A DNA stretch of 64,000 bases from Alphaproteobacteria bacterium (GTDB taxonomy: Bacteria > Pseudomonadota > Alphaproteobacteria > Micropepsales > Micropepsaceae): the NCBI GenBank assembly GCA_025350465.1, contig JANXXU010000045.1, forward strand, positions 1 to 64,000, in the 5' to 3' direction. Below, piece by piece: positions 1 through 8,425 of this stretch (positions are counted from its first letter, which is position 1; the number at the start of each line of letters is the position of its first letter). A program made the translations under genes and the position numbers. A model generated the notes under the pieces. It was not told the origin of the DNA. It made no database searches and was given only the letters and a program-made list of their open reading frames with translations.

Positions 1-1
1 T

Positions 2-1717
2 CCGCCCAATCCGGCCGGGTTTGGCAGCATTGCTGACCCCGAACACGTGTGCCTAATCGCGCGCATCGAAACTTCCAGCAGCGCGCCATTTGGCATGACC
101 GTCGCCGAGACGACGGACATCAATTTCAACACAAATCAGAACAACAACATCGCTTGGCGCAATGTACACGTCGTGGACAGCATTCCAGGCCCGTTCATGA
201 AATTGCACTTCTTGATGGCGAACGGATTCGGCGCGCCGATCAAAGCGGGGCTCCGGTTCGGCGCGATGTTGGACAGAGTCGGCGGCGCGTTTTTCGAGCA
301 CGGCGGCACGGTCAGGGTCGATCTAGGCCGCGCGCTATTTCAGCGTTGGAAAGCGGCGGGCGGCAGAGCGGAAGGTGTTGAAGCCCTTGCCGAGGGGCAG
401 CTGCGGATTTCTCGCCCGGACGTGGTGCTGGACGGACTCGAATTGAAACCCAGAGAGCAATTTCCCGTTCAGGTGTATTTCGACTTGAAGCGGGACTACA
501 AACCTACCAAGCCGGGCGAGTATCTCATCTTCGACGTCGTGCAGACCGGCACGCCCAAAGACCCGAAAGCCCCAGTGGGCGGGCAAAGGTATCAAGTGGC
601 ATTGGACAGACTGACGCCGCTTGAGCGCGGGCGCGTTTGGCGGTGGACACGAGGCGACAAGCGAGCGCCGGAGAAATGGACAGACAACGAGTTCGATGAC
701 AGCCGCTGGTACGAGAGAAAACTCGACCTTGGCTGGGTTGAACCACCGGGTCACGGGCGCCTCGGGTCCGACATCTCGCCCACATATTACTTTCGGCGCA
801 CCTTCACAGTCGAAGACCCGGGCTTCTACCGAGATCTGAAATTGAGAATAAGGCGGAGCGACGCGGCGATCGTCTATCTCAACGGCAAAGAGGTGTACCG
901 GAGCAACTTACCGGAGGGGGCCGCTTCGGTTCAGATGTTTGCCCGCACGCCGGTCAGCGAACTCGAACGAAACGTCTATTTCCCCGTTAAGCTAGACCCG
1001 TCTCTGCTTCGACGGGGGCGTAATGTGCTCGCGGTCGAGATCCATCGCGCCGAGCAGAATGATGGAGCCTTGACGTTCGATGCTGAGATCCTCGCGAACA
1101 CGGGGTCCGGCAAAGAGGCACCCGCAGTCCTACTGGCAAACGTCGCTGACGGAACACTCTTAACGGCGGGAAGAGTCGCGACGATCAATGCCGATGCGCT
1201 CAAGATCGAAGGGTCAATTCGCTCGGCGACGCTCTTTGTCGACGACAAGCCAGTTCAAACGTTGGAGAAGCCGCCATTCAGCTTCAAGTGGCCGGTGCAG
1301 CGCGGCACTCACCGCCTACGTGTCGTCGTCACCGACAGCGATGGAATGCAGTCGAGCGCGTACGCGACTGTCAGCGGTGTCCAGAACGTTCCGCCGACGG
1401 TGGAGATGATTGCGCCCGCACGACACATCGAGATCGCGGCCGGTGAGGCCTTTAACGTGGCCGCGCGCGCCGAAGATCCGGACGGCAAGATCGTTCGAGT
1501 CGATTTCTTCGTCCATGACAGCTACATCATCGGCGCGCCCGGACGGCTGATCGGCTCGGTAAAGGCGCCGCCATACCAAGTCAGCGTAAGCGATCTGAGA
1601 GTCGGTCACGCGATGATCACAGCGGTGGCGTTCGACGACGGCGGCGCGCGGACTGCAGCTATTCCGATCATGGTGATTGTGCGGGAAAAGGGAGCGCCTC
1701 AGGGCCATCCTCACTAG
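2..1717 (+). CDS. Secreted multidomain protein with Ig-like/PKD-like repeats, 5' truncated by window edge
   Basis: The frame is open to the first base, so the GTG at 47 is only an internal codon and the real start lies outside the window. The visible part is 571 residues. Its middle (RRTFTV, then IVYLNGKEVYRSNLP and NVLAVEIH) looks like the galactose-binding-like fold often found in exported hydrolases and adhesins. It is followed by two Ig-like/PKD-like beta modules, from about RVATINADALKIEG and from PPTVEMIAP to the end. No catalytic motif is visible in this part. It is probably an extracellular or periplasmic protein whose enzymatic domain, if any, is upstream. It is alone on its strand and is followed by a convergent gene. 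Confidence 0.7.
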   Translation, partial: PPNPAGFGSIADPEHVCLIARIETSSSAPFGMTVAETTDINFNTNQNNNIAWRNVHVVDSIPGPFMKLHFLMANGFGAPIKAGLRFGAMLDRVGGAFFEHGGTVRVDLGRALFQRWKAAGGRAEGVEALAEGQLRISRPDVVLDGLELKPREQFPVQVYFDLKRDYKPTKPGEYLIFDVVQTGTPKDPKAPVGGQRYQVALDRLTPLERGRVWRWTRGDKRAPEKWTDNEFDDSRWYERKLDLGWVEPPGHGRLGSDISPTYYFRRTFTVEDPGFYRDLKLRIRRSDAAIVYLNGKEVYRSNLPEGAASVQMFARTPVSELERNVYFPVKLDPSLLRRGRNVLAVEIHRAEQNDGALTFDAEILANTGSGKEAPAVLLANVADGTLLTAGRVATINADALKIEGSIRSATLFVDDKPVQTLEKPPFSFKWPVQRGTHRLRVVVTDSDGMQSSAYATVSGVQNVPPTVEMIAPARHIEIAAGEAFNVAARAEDPDGKIVRVDFFVHDSYIIGAPGRLIGSVKAPPYQVSVSDLRVGHAMITAVAFDDGGARTAAIPIMVIVREKGAPQGHPH

Positions 1718-1823
1718 TTCGACGCTCGACTCCGCAACGCTAGTTTAGTGGGGTGACTGGTCGTGGTATCGGCGCATGTTCCGAATAAGTGCGCGCCGGC
1801 GCCGCCATGATCCGGCGTGCCCG

Positions 1824-2291
1824 CTACACGAGCAGACGGCCGATCTGGGCGAGAGCTTCGGGCTCACCGAGTTTGCGGGCAAGGACGGCAACGTCTCGGG
1901 AAACCCAATCCGGAAATGAGGTCGTGCGAACGACGTGACGGCCCGATGGCGTGTGCTCCTCCCTGAGCCGGGCGAGGCCTCCGCGCGGAAAGCGATCGGC
2001 AAGGCGAATTAAGGCGGGCCAAAGCCTGCGATGAACGAACGTGACTTTGCCGTCGGCGACGCGGCAAACGAGAACGTCGTCGCAGTCTCGCACCAGCCGC
2101 GTCAGGGCGAATATCTCGCGGCCCTTTGAATGGGACCACCAGTTGCCCTTGATCGGCGCACCGGCCACGGCTTCGGCAAAAGAAACAACCTTGCCGCGCG
2201 ACGATTCCAGAACGACGCCATGCTTGCGAACGAAGGCGATCGCCTGGCGGCCGGTGACGATCGTGCGTGGAGGCGCAGCCGTGAGAGCCAT
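1824..2291 (-). CDS. Conserved hypothetical protein
   Basis: A 155-residue soluble protein with no signal peptide or membrane segment. I chose the ATG beginning MALTAAPPRTIV because the 36 codons further upstream are arginine-rich and look like read-through. Charged segments such as RQAIAFVRKHG and the aromatic motif NWWSHSKGREIF suggest a small globular, perhaps nucleic-acid-interacting protein, but I do not recognise the family. It is divergent from the patatin-like gene, about 155 bp separating the starts, so the two may share a promoter region. Function unknown. Confidence 0.6.
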   Translation of the reverse strand: MALTAAPPRTIVTGRQAIAFVRKHGVVLESSRGKVVSFAEAVAGAPIKGNWWSHSKGREIFALTRLVRDCDDVLVCRVADGKVTFVHRRLWPALIRLADRFPRGGLARLREEHTPSGRHVVRTTSFPDWVSRDVAVLARKLGEPEALAQIGRLLV

Positions 2292-2447
2292 CGTTTGAAG
2301 CCTATCACGTGGCGCCAAACGGCGGCGACCCGGCAAAATTTGCCGCTTGCGGGGCAGTCCGTCTGCGGCGGCAAGGGCCAATCGATACCTCATCTTCACC
2401 GTCGTGACGCACTATGGGCGGAACTGGAAATGGAGCGCCGTCCCCCC

Positions 2448-3611
2448 ATGAACGTACAGACGCCGAAACATATGCTTGGGATATCGGGCCTTGGCTGGCG
2501 CCCGGCGCGCTGCAGGCGCGTCGCGCTGGTGCTGCAAGGCGGCGGCGCGCTCGGCGCCTATCAAGCGGGCGTCTATCAGGCGCTGCATGAAGCCGACATT
2601 CAGCCGGACTGGATCTCGGGCGTTTCGATCGGTGCGATCAACGCGGCGCTGATCGCCGGCAATCCGCCGGAGCGGCGCATGGAACGGCTGACCGCGTTTT
2701 GGGAATCCGTCACGGCGCGCACGGTGTGGGCGTTCACGCCGGACGGCAACGTCTTCCGCCAGATGCGCAACGCCACGTCGGCTTTAATGAGCGCTTCGTT
2801 GGGGCAGCCCAACTTCTTCAGCCCGCGCTTTCCCGGACCCTGGTTCAGCGCGCCCGGCGCCGCGGCCGCGACCTCTTACTATGAGACCGCGCCGTTACGC
2901 GAGACGCTTTGCGAATTGGTCGATTTCGATCTCATCAATTCGAGCGACATCCATTTCTCGGTCGGCGCCGTCAATATCGCCACCGGCAATCTCGTCCATT
3001 TCGACAACACCAAGGAGGCGATCGGGCCGGACCACATCCTGGCGAGCGGCGCGCTGCCGCCGGCGTTTCCGATGGTGAAAATCGGCAACGAACATTATTG
3101 GGACGGTGGCATCGTCTCCAACACGCCGCTGCAATATCTCTTGAACCACGAGGACGGATTGAACGCGCTCGTCTTTCAGGTCGACCTCTTCAACGCGCGC
3201 GGGACGCTGCCGAGCGACATAACCGAGGTCATGGGCCGTCTCAAGGACATCCTCTATTCCTCGCGCACGCGCCACAACACGGACGTCTTCCGCCGCGTGC
3301 ATACGTGGAAGGCGCGCCTGCGCGAGGCGCTGCTCAAAATGCCGAAAGAGCTGATGTCGGCGGAAGACAACCGCCTGCTCGAAGAGCTCGAGCACCAGCC
3401 TGAGATGACGATCCTGCAGCTCATCTATCAGCAGAAGGCCTACGAGGGACACGCCAAGGACTTCGAGTTTTCCGGCACCTCGATGCGCGAGCATTGGGCG
3501 AGCGGCCACGAAGACACCAAGCGCACGCTGAAGCACGAGGATTGGCTCGCCATCCCCCCGCCCGGCGGCGGGATCGTGACGCACGACGTGCACAACAAGT
3601 TTCGCCGCTAA
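2448..3611 (+). CDS. Patatin-like phospholipase with C-terminal DUF3734-type region
   Basis: Predicted lipid acyl hydrolase. With the start chosen here (387 residues) the glycine-rich oxyanion loop GGGALG is at residues 31-36, the nucleophile elbow GVSIG has Ser60, and the partner aspartate is Asp219 in DGG, so the Ser-Asp dyad of patatins is complete. The C-terminal part (MGRLKDILYSSRTRHNTDVFRR) resembles the DUF3734 extension of alphaproteobacterial patatin-like proteins. GGAG lies 12 nt before the ATG; an in-frame ATG at 2430 is an alternative. It has no signal peptide, so it probably acts in the cytoplasm or at the inner membrane on phospholipids or storage lipid. The substrate is not determinable from sequence. 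Confidence 0.88.
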   Translation: MNVQTPKHMLGISGLGWRPARCRRVALVLQGGGALGAYQAGVYQALHEADIQPDWISGVSIGAINAALIAGNPPERRMERLTAFWESVTARTVWAFTPDGNVFRQMRNATSALMSASLGQPNFFSPRFPGPWFSAPGAAAATSYYETAPLRETLCELVDFDLINSSDIHFSVGAVNIATGNLVHFDNTKEAIGPDHILASGALPPAFPMVKIGNEHYWDGGIVSNTPLQYLLNHEDGLNALVFQVDLFNARGTLPSDITEVMGRLKDILYSSRTRHNTDVFRRVHTWKARLREALLKMPKELMSAEDNRLLEELEHQPEMTILQLIYQQKAYEGHAKDFEFSGTSMREHWASGHEDTKRTLKHEDWLAIPPPGGGIVTHDVHNKFRR

Positions 3612-3644
3612 CGGGCGCGCAGGGGTCGCTTCGATCGGGCCTCA

Positions 3645-3968
3645 ATGTTGAAAGCCCTGTTTCTTTGCACCCAAAACCGAAGGCGCAGCCCGACGGCTGA
3701 GCAGGTATTCGCAGCGTGGCGGGGCGTCGAAACAGATTCTGCCGGCTTGCACGCAAGCGCCGCGGTCGTTCTCTCACCAGAACAAATCGAATGGGCCGAC
3801 GTCATCTTCGTCATGGAACGGCGGCATCGGGCACAGCTGTCCAAGGGCTACCGCAAGCACCTCAAGGGCAAGCGGGTCATTTGCCTCGACGTTCCGGATA
3901 AGTTTGCATTCATGGATCCTGCCTTGGTGTCCTTGCTTGAGAGCAAGGTCGGGCCTTTCTTGCGATGA
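3645..3968 (+). CDS. Small protein tyrosine phosphatase-like protein
   Basis: A 107-residue protein beginning MLKALFLCTQNRRRSPTAE, which is the low-molecular-weight phosphatase P-loop pattern C-x5-R-S/T near the N terminus, with Cys8 as predicted nucleophile. It is shorter than classical LMW-PTPs (about 150 residues) and matches the predicted protein-tyrosine phosphatase group COG4551 in length and in the VIFVMERRHRAQL segment. It starts 33 bp after the patatin-like gene on the same strand, so co-transcription is possible. The physiological substrate is unknown. Confidence 0.8.
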   Translation: MLKALFLCTQNRRRSPTAEQVFAAWRGVETDSAGLHASAAVVLSPEQIEWADVIFVMERRHRAQLSKGYRKHLKGKRVICLDVPDKFAFMDPALVSLLESKVGPFLR

Positions 3969-4037
3969 AACTCTCGGTTCCCGCGTTGCCGAATCCGATT
4001 AAACTCTGCGCGACAACAGCGCCTCGTTGCGGTTGAC

Positions 4038-4607
4038 TCAGGCGAGGCTCGTGCGTCGGGCCTGGCGGCGCCATAGAGCGACGCGGGCTGCGAAATAGAT
4101 GACGAGCACGAAGATCGCGGCCATCCACGCCGTGTGCGTGAGGCCGATGAGCGGGGCCTGCATGGGCTGACCGCCCTTTGCCGACGCCAGCAAGAGCGCG
4201 CGCAACGGATCGAGCCGGGTGTACGCCTCGTTGATGCCGCCGCCGACGAGATCGTAATAGCTCAACAGCATCATGGTCGGATGCATATAGGCCCAGAACG
4301 CGCGGTCTTGATGGCGCGCGGCGTACCAGCCGACGAGAATGCAGACGAGCGCCGCGACCGCAAACCAATGGAAGAGACCGAAGACGCCGGGCCCGCCGCG
4401 GAAGGGCACGAAGCCTGCAATGTCGAATTTAAAGAGCCAGAAGACGCTGATGTTCACGACCAGCATCGAGACGATGTAGGCGCGGCCCACGCGCTTGTGC
4501 ATCGGCGTGCCCTTGGGGAGCGCCAGATTCCAGGCGCCGGTGACGAGCGCGATAAGACACGCGGCCACATGCAACCAGCCGAGCGCAATGATGTCCGAGA
4601 CGTGCAT
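4038..4607 (-). CDS. DUF2306-type integral membrane protein
   Basis: A 189-residue protein with about five hydrophobic helices. The pattern of GWLHVAACLIALVTG, HKRVGRAYIVSMLVVN and a conserved histidine in YMHPTMMLLSYY resembles DUF2306 membrane proteins of unknown function. The ATG has a good ribosome binding site (GGAGAG). It is the last gene of a three-gene unit (183-residue membrane protein, winged-helix regulator, this gene) with only 12 bp after the regulator, so it is probably controlled by that regulator. The histidines could bind a metal or haem, but that is speculation. Confidence 0.75.
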   Translation of the reverse strand: MHVSDIIALGWLHVAACLIALVTGAWNLALPKGTPMHKRVGRAYIVSMLVVNISVFWLFKFDIAGFVPFRGGPGVFGLFHWFAVAALVCILVGWYAARHQDRAFWAYMHPTMMLLSYYDLVGGGINEAYTRLDPLRALLLASAKGGQPMQAPLIGLTHTAWMAAIFVLVIYFAARVALWRRQARRTSLA

Positions 4608-4619
4608 GGTTCTCTCCGC

Positions 4620-4919
4620 TCAGCCTTCGGCTTGATCGATGATGTCGCGCAAATAGGCGACGTATTTCTCGAAGGCGCGGCGGCCGGATTTGGTCAGCGC
4701 CACGCGCGTGCGCGGCTTCTTGCCGTTGAAATCCTTGATGACCTTGGCGTAGCCCGCGCCTTCCAGCGTTGCGATATGGGCGCCGAGATTTCCCTCCGTC
4801 GCGCCGACGATCGTCTTTAGGCGGACGAATTCGAGAAGCTCGCTCTCCGGCATCACCTTCAGGGCGGCCATGATCTTGAGCCGGACCGGCTGATGGATCA
4901 CGGCGTCGGGTTGATCCAT
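4620..4919 (-). CDS. Winged-helix transcriptional regulator (MarR_2/HTH_27-like)
   Basis: A 99-residue one-domain regulator. VIHQPVRLKIMAALKVM is the first helix, TEGNLGAHIATLEGAGYAKVIK is the recognition helix and start of the wing, and TRVALTKSGRRAFEKYVAYL is the typical C-terminal end of small MarR/ArsR-like proteins. It has no ligand domain. Its ATG begins one base after the stop of the preceding membrane protein, so translation is probably coupled. The perfect palindrome at 5511-5522 in front of the operon is a good candidate for its own operator. Confidence 0.85.
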   Translation of the reverse strand: MDQPDAVIHQPVRLKIMAALKVMPESELLEFVRLKTIVGATEGNLGAHIATLEGAGYAKVIKDFNGKKPRTRVALTKSGRRAFEKYVAYLRDIIDQAEG

Positions 4920-4920
4920 G

Positions 4921-5472
4921 TTACGCGGCCTTCAGCCAAATGCCGCCCAGGACCAGCCCGCCGCCGCCGACGATCGCCATCCACAGCGCGAAGTAAGGCT
5001 GCAAATAGAAGAAGCCGAACAAGGTGAGCGCCACGAGCGCGACGCCCGCGATCAGCATGCGCACGCCGCGGCACCATATGCCGATGAGCGTGTAGAAAAA
5101 GCCGACGAGAATGGGAAAGAACGCGCCGGTCTGCGCGCCGGTGACCGGCGGCAGAATCGCGAACACCGCGCTGATGAAGGCCGCCATCGCCGCGAATGTC
5201 GCCGCGTAGCGCCATTCGAATTTCACGGCGCCTTGAGGCTGCGTGCGTGCGCCGAACCAGAAGCTCGCGACCATTCCGATCACGACGAGCGCCGGCCAGA
5301 CCGCCTGCCATTGGGGCCGAAAATAACTCGCCGTGTAGCCGACGGCCCAGATAACGCCCCACACGATCAAGTGCGGCGACGCCACGCGATAGCCGTAGAG
5401 ACGCGCGCTGCGCTGTTGGGTCTGATCGATATCGCGAAGCGCGTCGGCGGCGTCGTTTTGGGAGACGGGCAT
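4921..5472 (-). CDS. Integral membrane protein of unknown function
   Basis: First gene of the three-gene unit. It has 183 residues, a soluble N terminus (DAADALRDIDQTQQRSARLYGYRVASP), then about five or six membrane helices including IVWGVIWAVGYTAS and YFALWMAIVGGGGLVLG. The ATG follows AGGAAGAG. This type of protein commonly precedes a MarR_2-like regulator in proteobacteria and its role is not known. The palindromic site between its -10 and the upstream DNA suggests tight repression. Confidence 0.7.
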   Translation of the reverse strand: MPVSQNDAADALRDIDQTQQRSARLYGYRVASPHLIVWGVIWAVGYTASYFRPQWQAVWPALVVIGMVASFWFGARTQPQGAVKFEWRYAATFAAMAAFISAVFAILPPVTGAQTGAFFPILVGFFYTLIGIWCRGVRMLIAGVALVALTLFGFFYLQPYFALWMAIVGGGGLVLGGIWLKAA

Positions 5473-5504
5473 GGGGATCTCTTCCTACCTGACCAGAATA
5501 CTCT

Positions 5505-5522
5505 ATCATACAGAGTACTCTG
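5505..5522 (-). promoter_or_regulatory. Candidate promoter -10 with abutting operator palindrome
   Basis: On the minus strand TATGAT (5510-5505) is a good -10 element 33 bp before the ATG at 5472. Directly next to it, at 5511-5522, is the perfect 12-bp palindrome CAGAGTACTCTG, and a related copy (AGAATACTCT) lies at 5495-5504 on the other side of the -10. I see no convincing -35 at 16-18 bp; TTGAGT is 19 bp away. The arrangement fits self-repression by the small winged-helix regulator of this operon. Confidence 0.5.
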
Positions 5523-5577
5523 ACGCAAGACTCAACGGCGCCCTGCCCCTGGGTACCTAACGCCTCGCGGCGTGACC

Positions 5578-7299
5578 TCAACGCGCGAAGCGTTGTTTGA
5601 TCCAGCTCGACACGGCCTCAAGCGCCATGGGTGAAAATGTTTGCTCGATCTCGATGTATTCGCTCATCCCACCGGTCTTGGCCGTTTGGAAGAAATGATT
5701 GAGGCCGTCGAGTTTGCGTATCGTGACGTCACCATCGCGGGCGAGGCCCCTCTTGATCGCGGCGAGATTGGCGTCGGGCTCGACTTGGCGATCGCGCGTC
5801 CCGTCGAGCGCCAGCACCGGCACCTTGATCTTGGCGAGGTAGCTTGCCGGATCGAGGCGCAGGAGATGGCGCATCCAGACGTTCGCCATGTTCTGAATGA
5901 AGAGTTCGGTGTTCGCGGTATTCGAAGGGGGCATGCCGAGGGCGGCGACGGCGTCGCCCGTCAACAGCGCCCTGACGCGCGCGGTTGCTTCTTCGTCGCT
6001 CGAGGCGCTGGCGACGGCGTCCAAGATGCGGGCGAGGATGGGCTCGCTCGTGGCGATCGTGCTTTGCGAAAGGCCTTGAGCCGCAGCGAGCAAACGATGC
6101 TGGGTCAAGAACATCTCGCGCAGATTCGTCCCCGGCGCGGCGAGGAGAACGAGATAGGCGATTCTCGGATTGGCGCTTGCCGCGATCATCGAGACCAAGC
6201 CGCCTTCGCTGTGACCGATGAGGCCGATCGCATTCTTCTTGATATCGGTGCGCCCGGCGAGATACGCGACGGCGGCATCGGCGTCGGTCGCGAAATCGAC
6301 CGATGTCGCGGTCTCGAACGTGCCGGTCGATTGCGGTACGCCGCGATCGTCGCAGCGCAAGACTGCGACGCCTTGGCGCGTCAGATGATCGGCGATGACG
6401 GCAAAGGGCTTGTGCTCGTACATCGTCTCGTCGCGATCTTGCGCGCCCGAGCCCGTGACAAGGGCTGCCGCCGGAAAGGGTCCCTCGCCTTGCGGCACCG
6501 TTAGTGTGCAGGCGAGAGTGACGCCGCGCGCCGCCGGGTTGGCGACACGCACCTCTTCGACGCGATAGGGGAACGGGGGCTTGGGCGTTTGCGGACGAGC
6601 GCGCGGCGCGGTTTGCGCTTGCGCGTTGGTGCGCGCGAAGACGATTTGCACGTTCGGCCGGCTCGGGAACGACCACGTGCCTTCGATACGATCGGCGCCG
6701 GTCAGCTTGCCGTTGAAACTTGCGCCAGCGGCCGGCACCGTGAAACGAACGCGATCGCCGTCGCGCTGGAAATTGGCGACGCTCAAGTTGAAGGCGCCGG
6801 CGTCCGGCGCATCGAATTTGATCGTGGCACCCTCGGCGTTCGAGGTGATGCGAAGGATGATGCGGCGCGTCCCCTCGTCGCGCCGGACTTTGGCTTCCCA
6901 CACGCCGTCCATTCCTTTGACGGCGCTCGTCGCGGGACCGGAGCGCAGCACAAGCGGGAATTTGTAGCCCGATTGAAGCCATGTTCCCGACCAGTCGGCA
7001 ATTCTGTCGTCCCACGCGCCGGCGTAGGATCCTTTGATCGAAGGCGCCGTGAACGCCAGGTGAGCGCTCGTCGCCGTCGTGATCGTCAGCGGCACGGGCT
7101 CGCCCGGCGCCTGATCGGGGCTTTCCAGATCGCCGGTGAAAGCGCCCGCCTTCTCGGCGATGCGCACGACGATGGTGAACTCGCCGCGCGGCGTCATCAC
7201 CGTGCCGTGCCAATCGCCGACGGCGCGCGGCGGCGGCGCCGTACACGACGCGGCGAAGATCAAAAGGGCGCCGAGAACTAGAAGCCGGAACGTTTTCAT
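5578..7299 (-). CDS. Exported alpha/beta hydrolase, probable lipoprotein
   Basis: 573 residues from the ATG that begins MKTFRLLVLGALLIFAASC, a lipoprotein-type signal with Cys19. The N-terminal half is beta-rich (GDWHGTVMTPRGEFTIVVRI and a second similar unit GVWEAKVRRDEGTRRIILRI). The C-terminal half is an alpha/beta hydrolase with nucleophile elbow GHSEGG, acid region LALDGTRDRQVEP and catalytic histidine in GLNHFF. The order resembles the DUF3887/Peptidase_S9-like hydrolases of proteobacteria, which are esterases or peptidases of unknown substrate. The first 63 codons of the open frame upstream look non-coding. Confidence 0.85.
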   Translation of the reverse strand: MKTFRLLVLGALLIFAASCTAPPPRAVGDWHGTVMTPRGEFTIVVRIAEKAGAFTGDLESPDQAPGEPVPLTITTATSAHLAFTAPSIKGSYAGAWDDRIADWSGTWLQSGYKFPLVLRSGPATSAVKGMDGVWEAKVRRDEGTRRIILRITSNAEGATIKFDAPDAGAFNLSVANFQRDGDRVRFTVPAAGASFNGKLTGADRIEGTWSFPSRPNVQIVFARTNAQAQTAPRARPQTPKPPFPYRVEEVRVANPAARGVTLACTLTVPQGEGPFPAAALVTGSGAQDRDETMYEHKPFAVIADHLTRQGVAVLRCDDRGVPQSTGTFETATSVDFATDADAAVAYLAGRTDIKKNAIGLIGHSEGGLVSMIAASANPRIAYLVLLAAPGTNLREMFLTQHRLLAAAQGLSQSTIATSEPILARILDAVASASSDEEATARVRALLTGDAVAALGMPPSNTANTELFIQNMANVWMRHLLRLDPASYLAKIKVPVLALDGTRDRQVEPDANLAAIKRGLARDGDVTIRKLDGLNHFFQTAKTGGMSEYIEIEQTFSPMALEAVSSWIKQRFAR

Positions 7300-7382
7300 G
7301 TATCTGGTCTTTCGCGTTTTTGGACAGCCGCTCTCATCGACGCGACGGCGCGCCTTCGGCATGCCCGAGTTGCTTTGGATGA

Positions 7383-7994
7383 CTAGTCGCGGATCGGAGA
7401 TGATCGCCTTGTCGAAGGCATGATGAACGCCCAGGCGTGGCGCAAGGCCACGATCACGACCGCCGACAGCGCGGCAAGCATGCCCCAATCCGGCGCCTCA
7501 ACGACGGGCGCGAACAACCACACCAGCGCATAGACGAGGCCGGCGATGGAGAAAACCCAGCCGGAGAGGCGCTGGATCGATTGCACTTGTGCCGGCGCGC
7601 AGCGCTTTGCCGTCAGCGGGCGCAAGACTTTGGGAATCGAATTGCCGATCACCATGAGGATCGTGCCCGTGCCGACGCCCAGAGCGCGATCGGCCGTCGC
7701 GCCGCCGTCGAAACCGAGCGACGCGGCCAGAACCCTGGCGAGCGAGGCGGCGAGTATCAATCCTGCCGCTATCACCGATGCCGTAAACAAGCCGCGCTCG
7801 GCGCTGCCCTGATCGGCGAACGGCCGCGCCCGCCCGATGATGGCGACGACAAGCCAGATCACCGCCATGGTTGCGACCGCGATGACCGACGTCGTCGCCT
7901 TCGCCGGGATCACGATCCAGACGGCGGCGGCGAGTGCGACGACGAGAAGCGCGACAACGGCGACTTGCGCGTGCAGGCGTTGCGAGATCGTCAT
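7383..7994 (-). CDS. SdpI-like integral membrane protein
   Basis: A 203-residue protein with about six hydrophobic helices. The segment LMVIGNSIPKVLRPLT resembles the conserved G-N-x-x-P-K stretch of SdpI/YhfL-family proteins; B. subtilis SdpI is the immunity protein and signal-transducing partner of SdpR. Its ATG overlaps the TGA of the sdpR-like gene by 4 bp (ATGA), the same order as in the sdpRI operon. No SdpC toxin homologue is visible in the window, so the role here could be sensing something else. Confidence 0.65.
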   Translation of the reverse strand: MTISQRLHAQVAVVALLVVALAAAVWIVIPAKATTSVIAVATMAVIWLVVAIIGRARPFADQGSAERGLFTASVIAAGLILAASLARVLAASLGFDGGATADRALGVGTGTILMVIGNSIPKVLRPLTAKRCAPAQVQSIQRLSGWVFSIAGLVYALVWLFAPVVEAPDWGMLAALSAVVIVALRHAWAFIMPSTRRSSPIRD

Positions 7995-8299
7995 GACTTG
8001 GTTTCCCGTTTTACGATCGGCGCCGGTGCGGTTGCGCCGGCCCCTACTCCGAAGACTTTGGCAAAGCCCAGCAATGCGTCTTCAAGCACCGAGAGCTTCA
8101 GCCGGTAGATCACTTGCTTGCCGTCTTTCTCGGCCTCGACGAGGCCCGCTTCCTTCAACACCGCGAAATGCGCCGACATCGTCGGCTTGGCGAAATCGAA
8201 GTGATCGGAGAGCTCGCCCGCCGTCTTCGGTCCCTTGCGCAGCAATTCCAGCACCTTGCGGCGGCTGGGATCGGATAGCGCTTTGAAGACCTTGTTCAT
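7991..8299 (-). CDS. ArsR-family autorepressor, SdpR-like
   Basis: A 102-residue ArsR-type winged-helix protein. Its start MNKVFKALSDPSRRKVLELL and middle TAGELSDHFDFAKPTMSAHF closely follow the pattern I know for B. subtilis SdpR. It has no cysteine metal-binding motif. It is followed with ATGA overlap by the SdpI-like membrane protein, so the pair probably works as repressor plus membrane-bound sensor that sequesters it. The perfect palindrome overlapping its promoter suggests negative autoregulation. Confidence 0.85.
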   Translation of the reverse strand: MNKVFKALSDPSRRKVLELLRKGPKTAGELSDHFDFAKPTMSAHFAVLKEAGLVEAEKDGKQVIYRLKLSVLEDALLGFAKVFGVGAGATAPAPIVKRETKS

Positions 8300-8307
8300 A
8301 GATTTGT

Positions 8308-8336
8308 TATTTAGCTAAATGACTAATCGTTGTCAA
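8308..8336 (-). promoter_or_regulatory. Promoter and operator of the sdpR-like operon, nearly leaderless
   Basis: On the minus strand there is a perfect -35 TTGACA (8336-8331), a 17-bp spacer and a -10-like TAAATA (8313-8308). The perfect 12-bp palindrome ATTTAGCTAAAT (8309-8320) covers the -10. The predicted transcription start falls within a few bases of the ATG at 8299, and no Shine-Dalgarno sequence is present, so the mRNA is probably leaderless or nearly so. Confidence 0.7.
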
Positions 8337-8425
8337 GGGGTCAACAGAAGTTGCGACAATGTGGGTGCTCCTCAACATGCCCAACGCGATGGATTCGGCC
8401 CGCGTGGCGTAGTAATCCGTGCGTG

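Noticed and set aside
47-1717. GTG at 47 as start of the first gene
   Set aside because: The frame is open to the first base of the window and has no ribosome binding site there; the gene is truncated instead.
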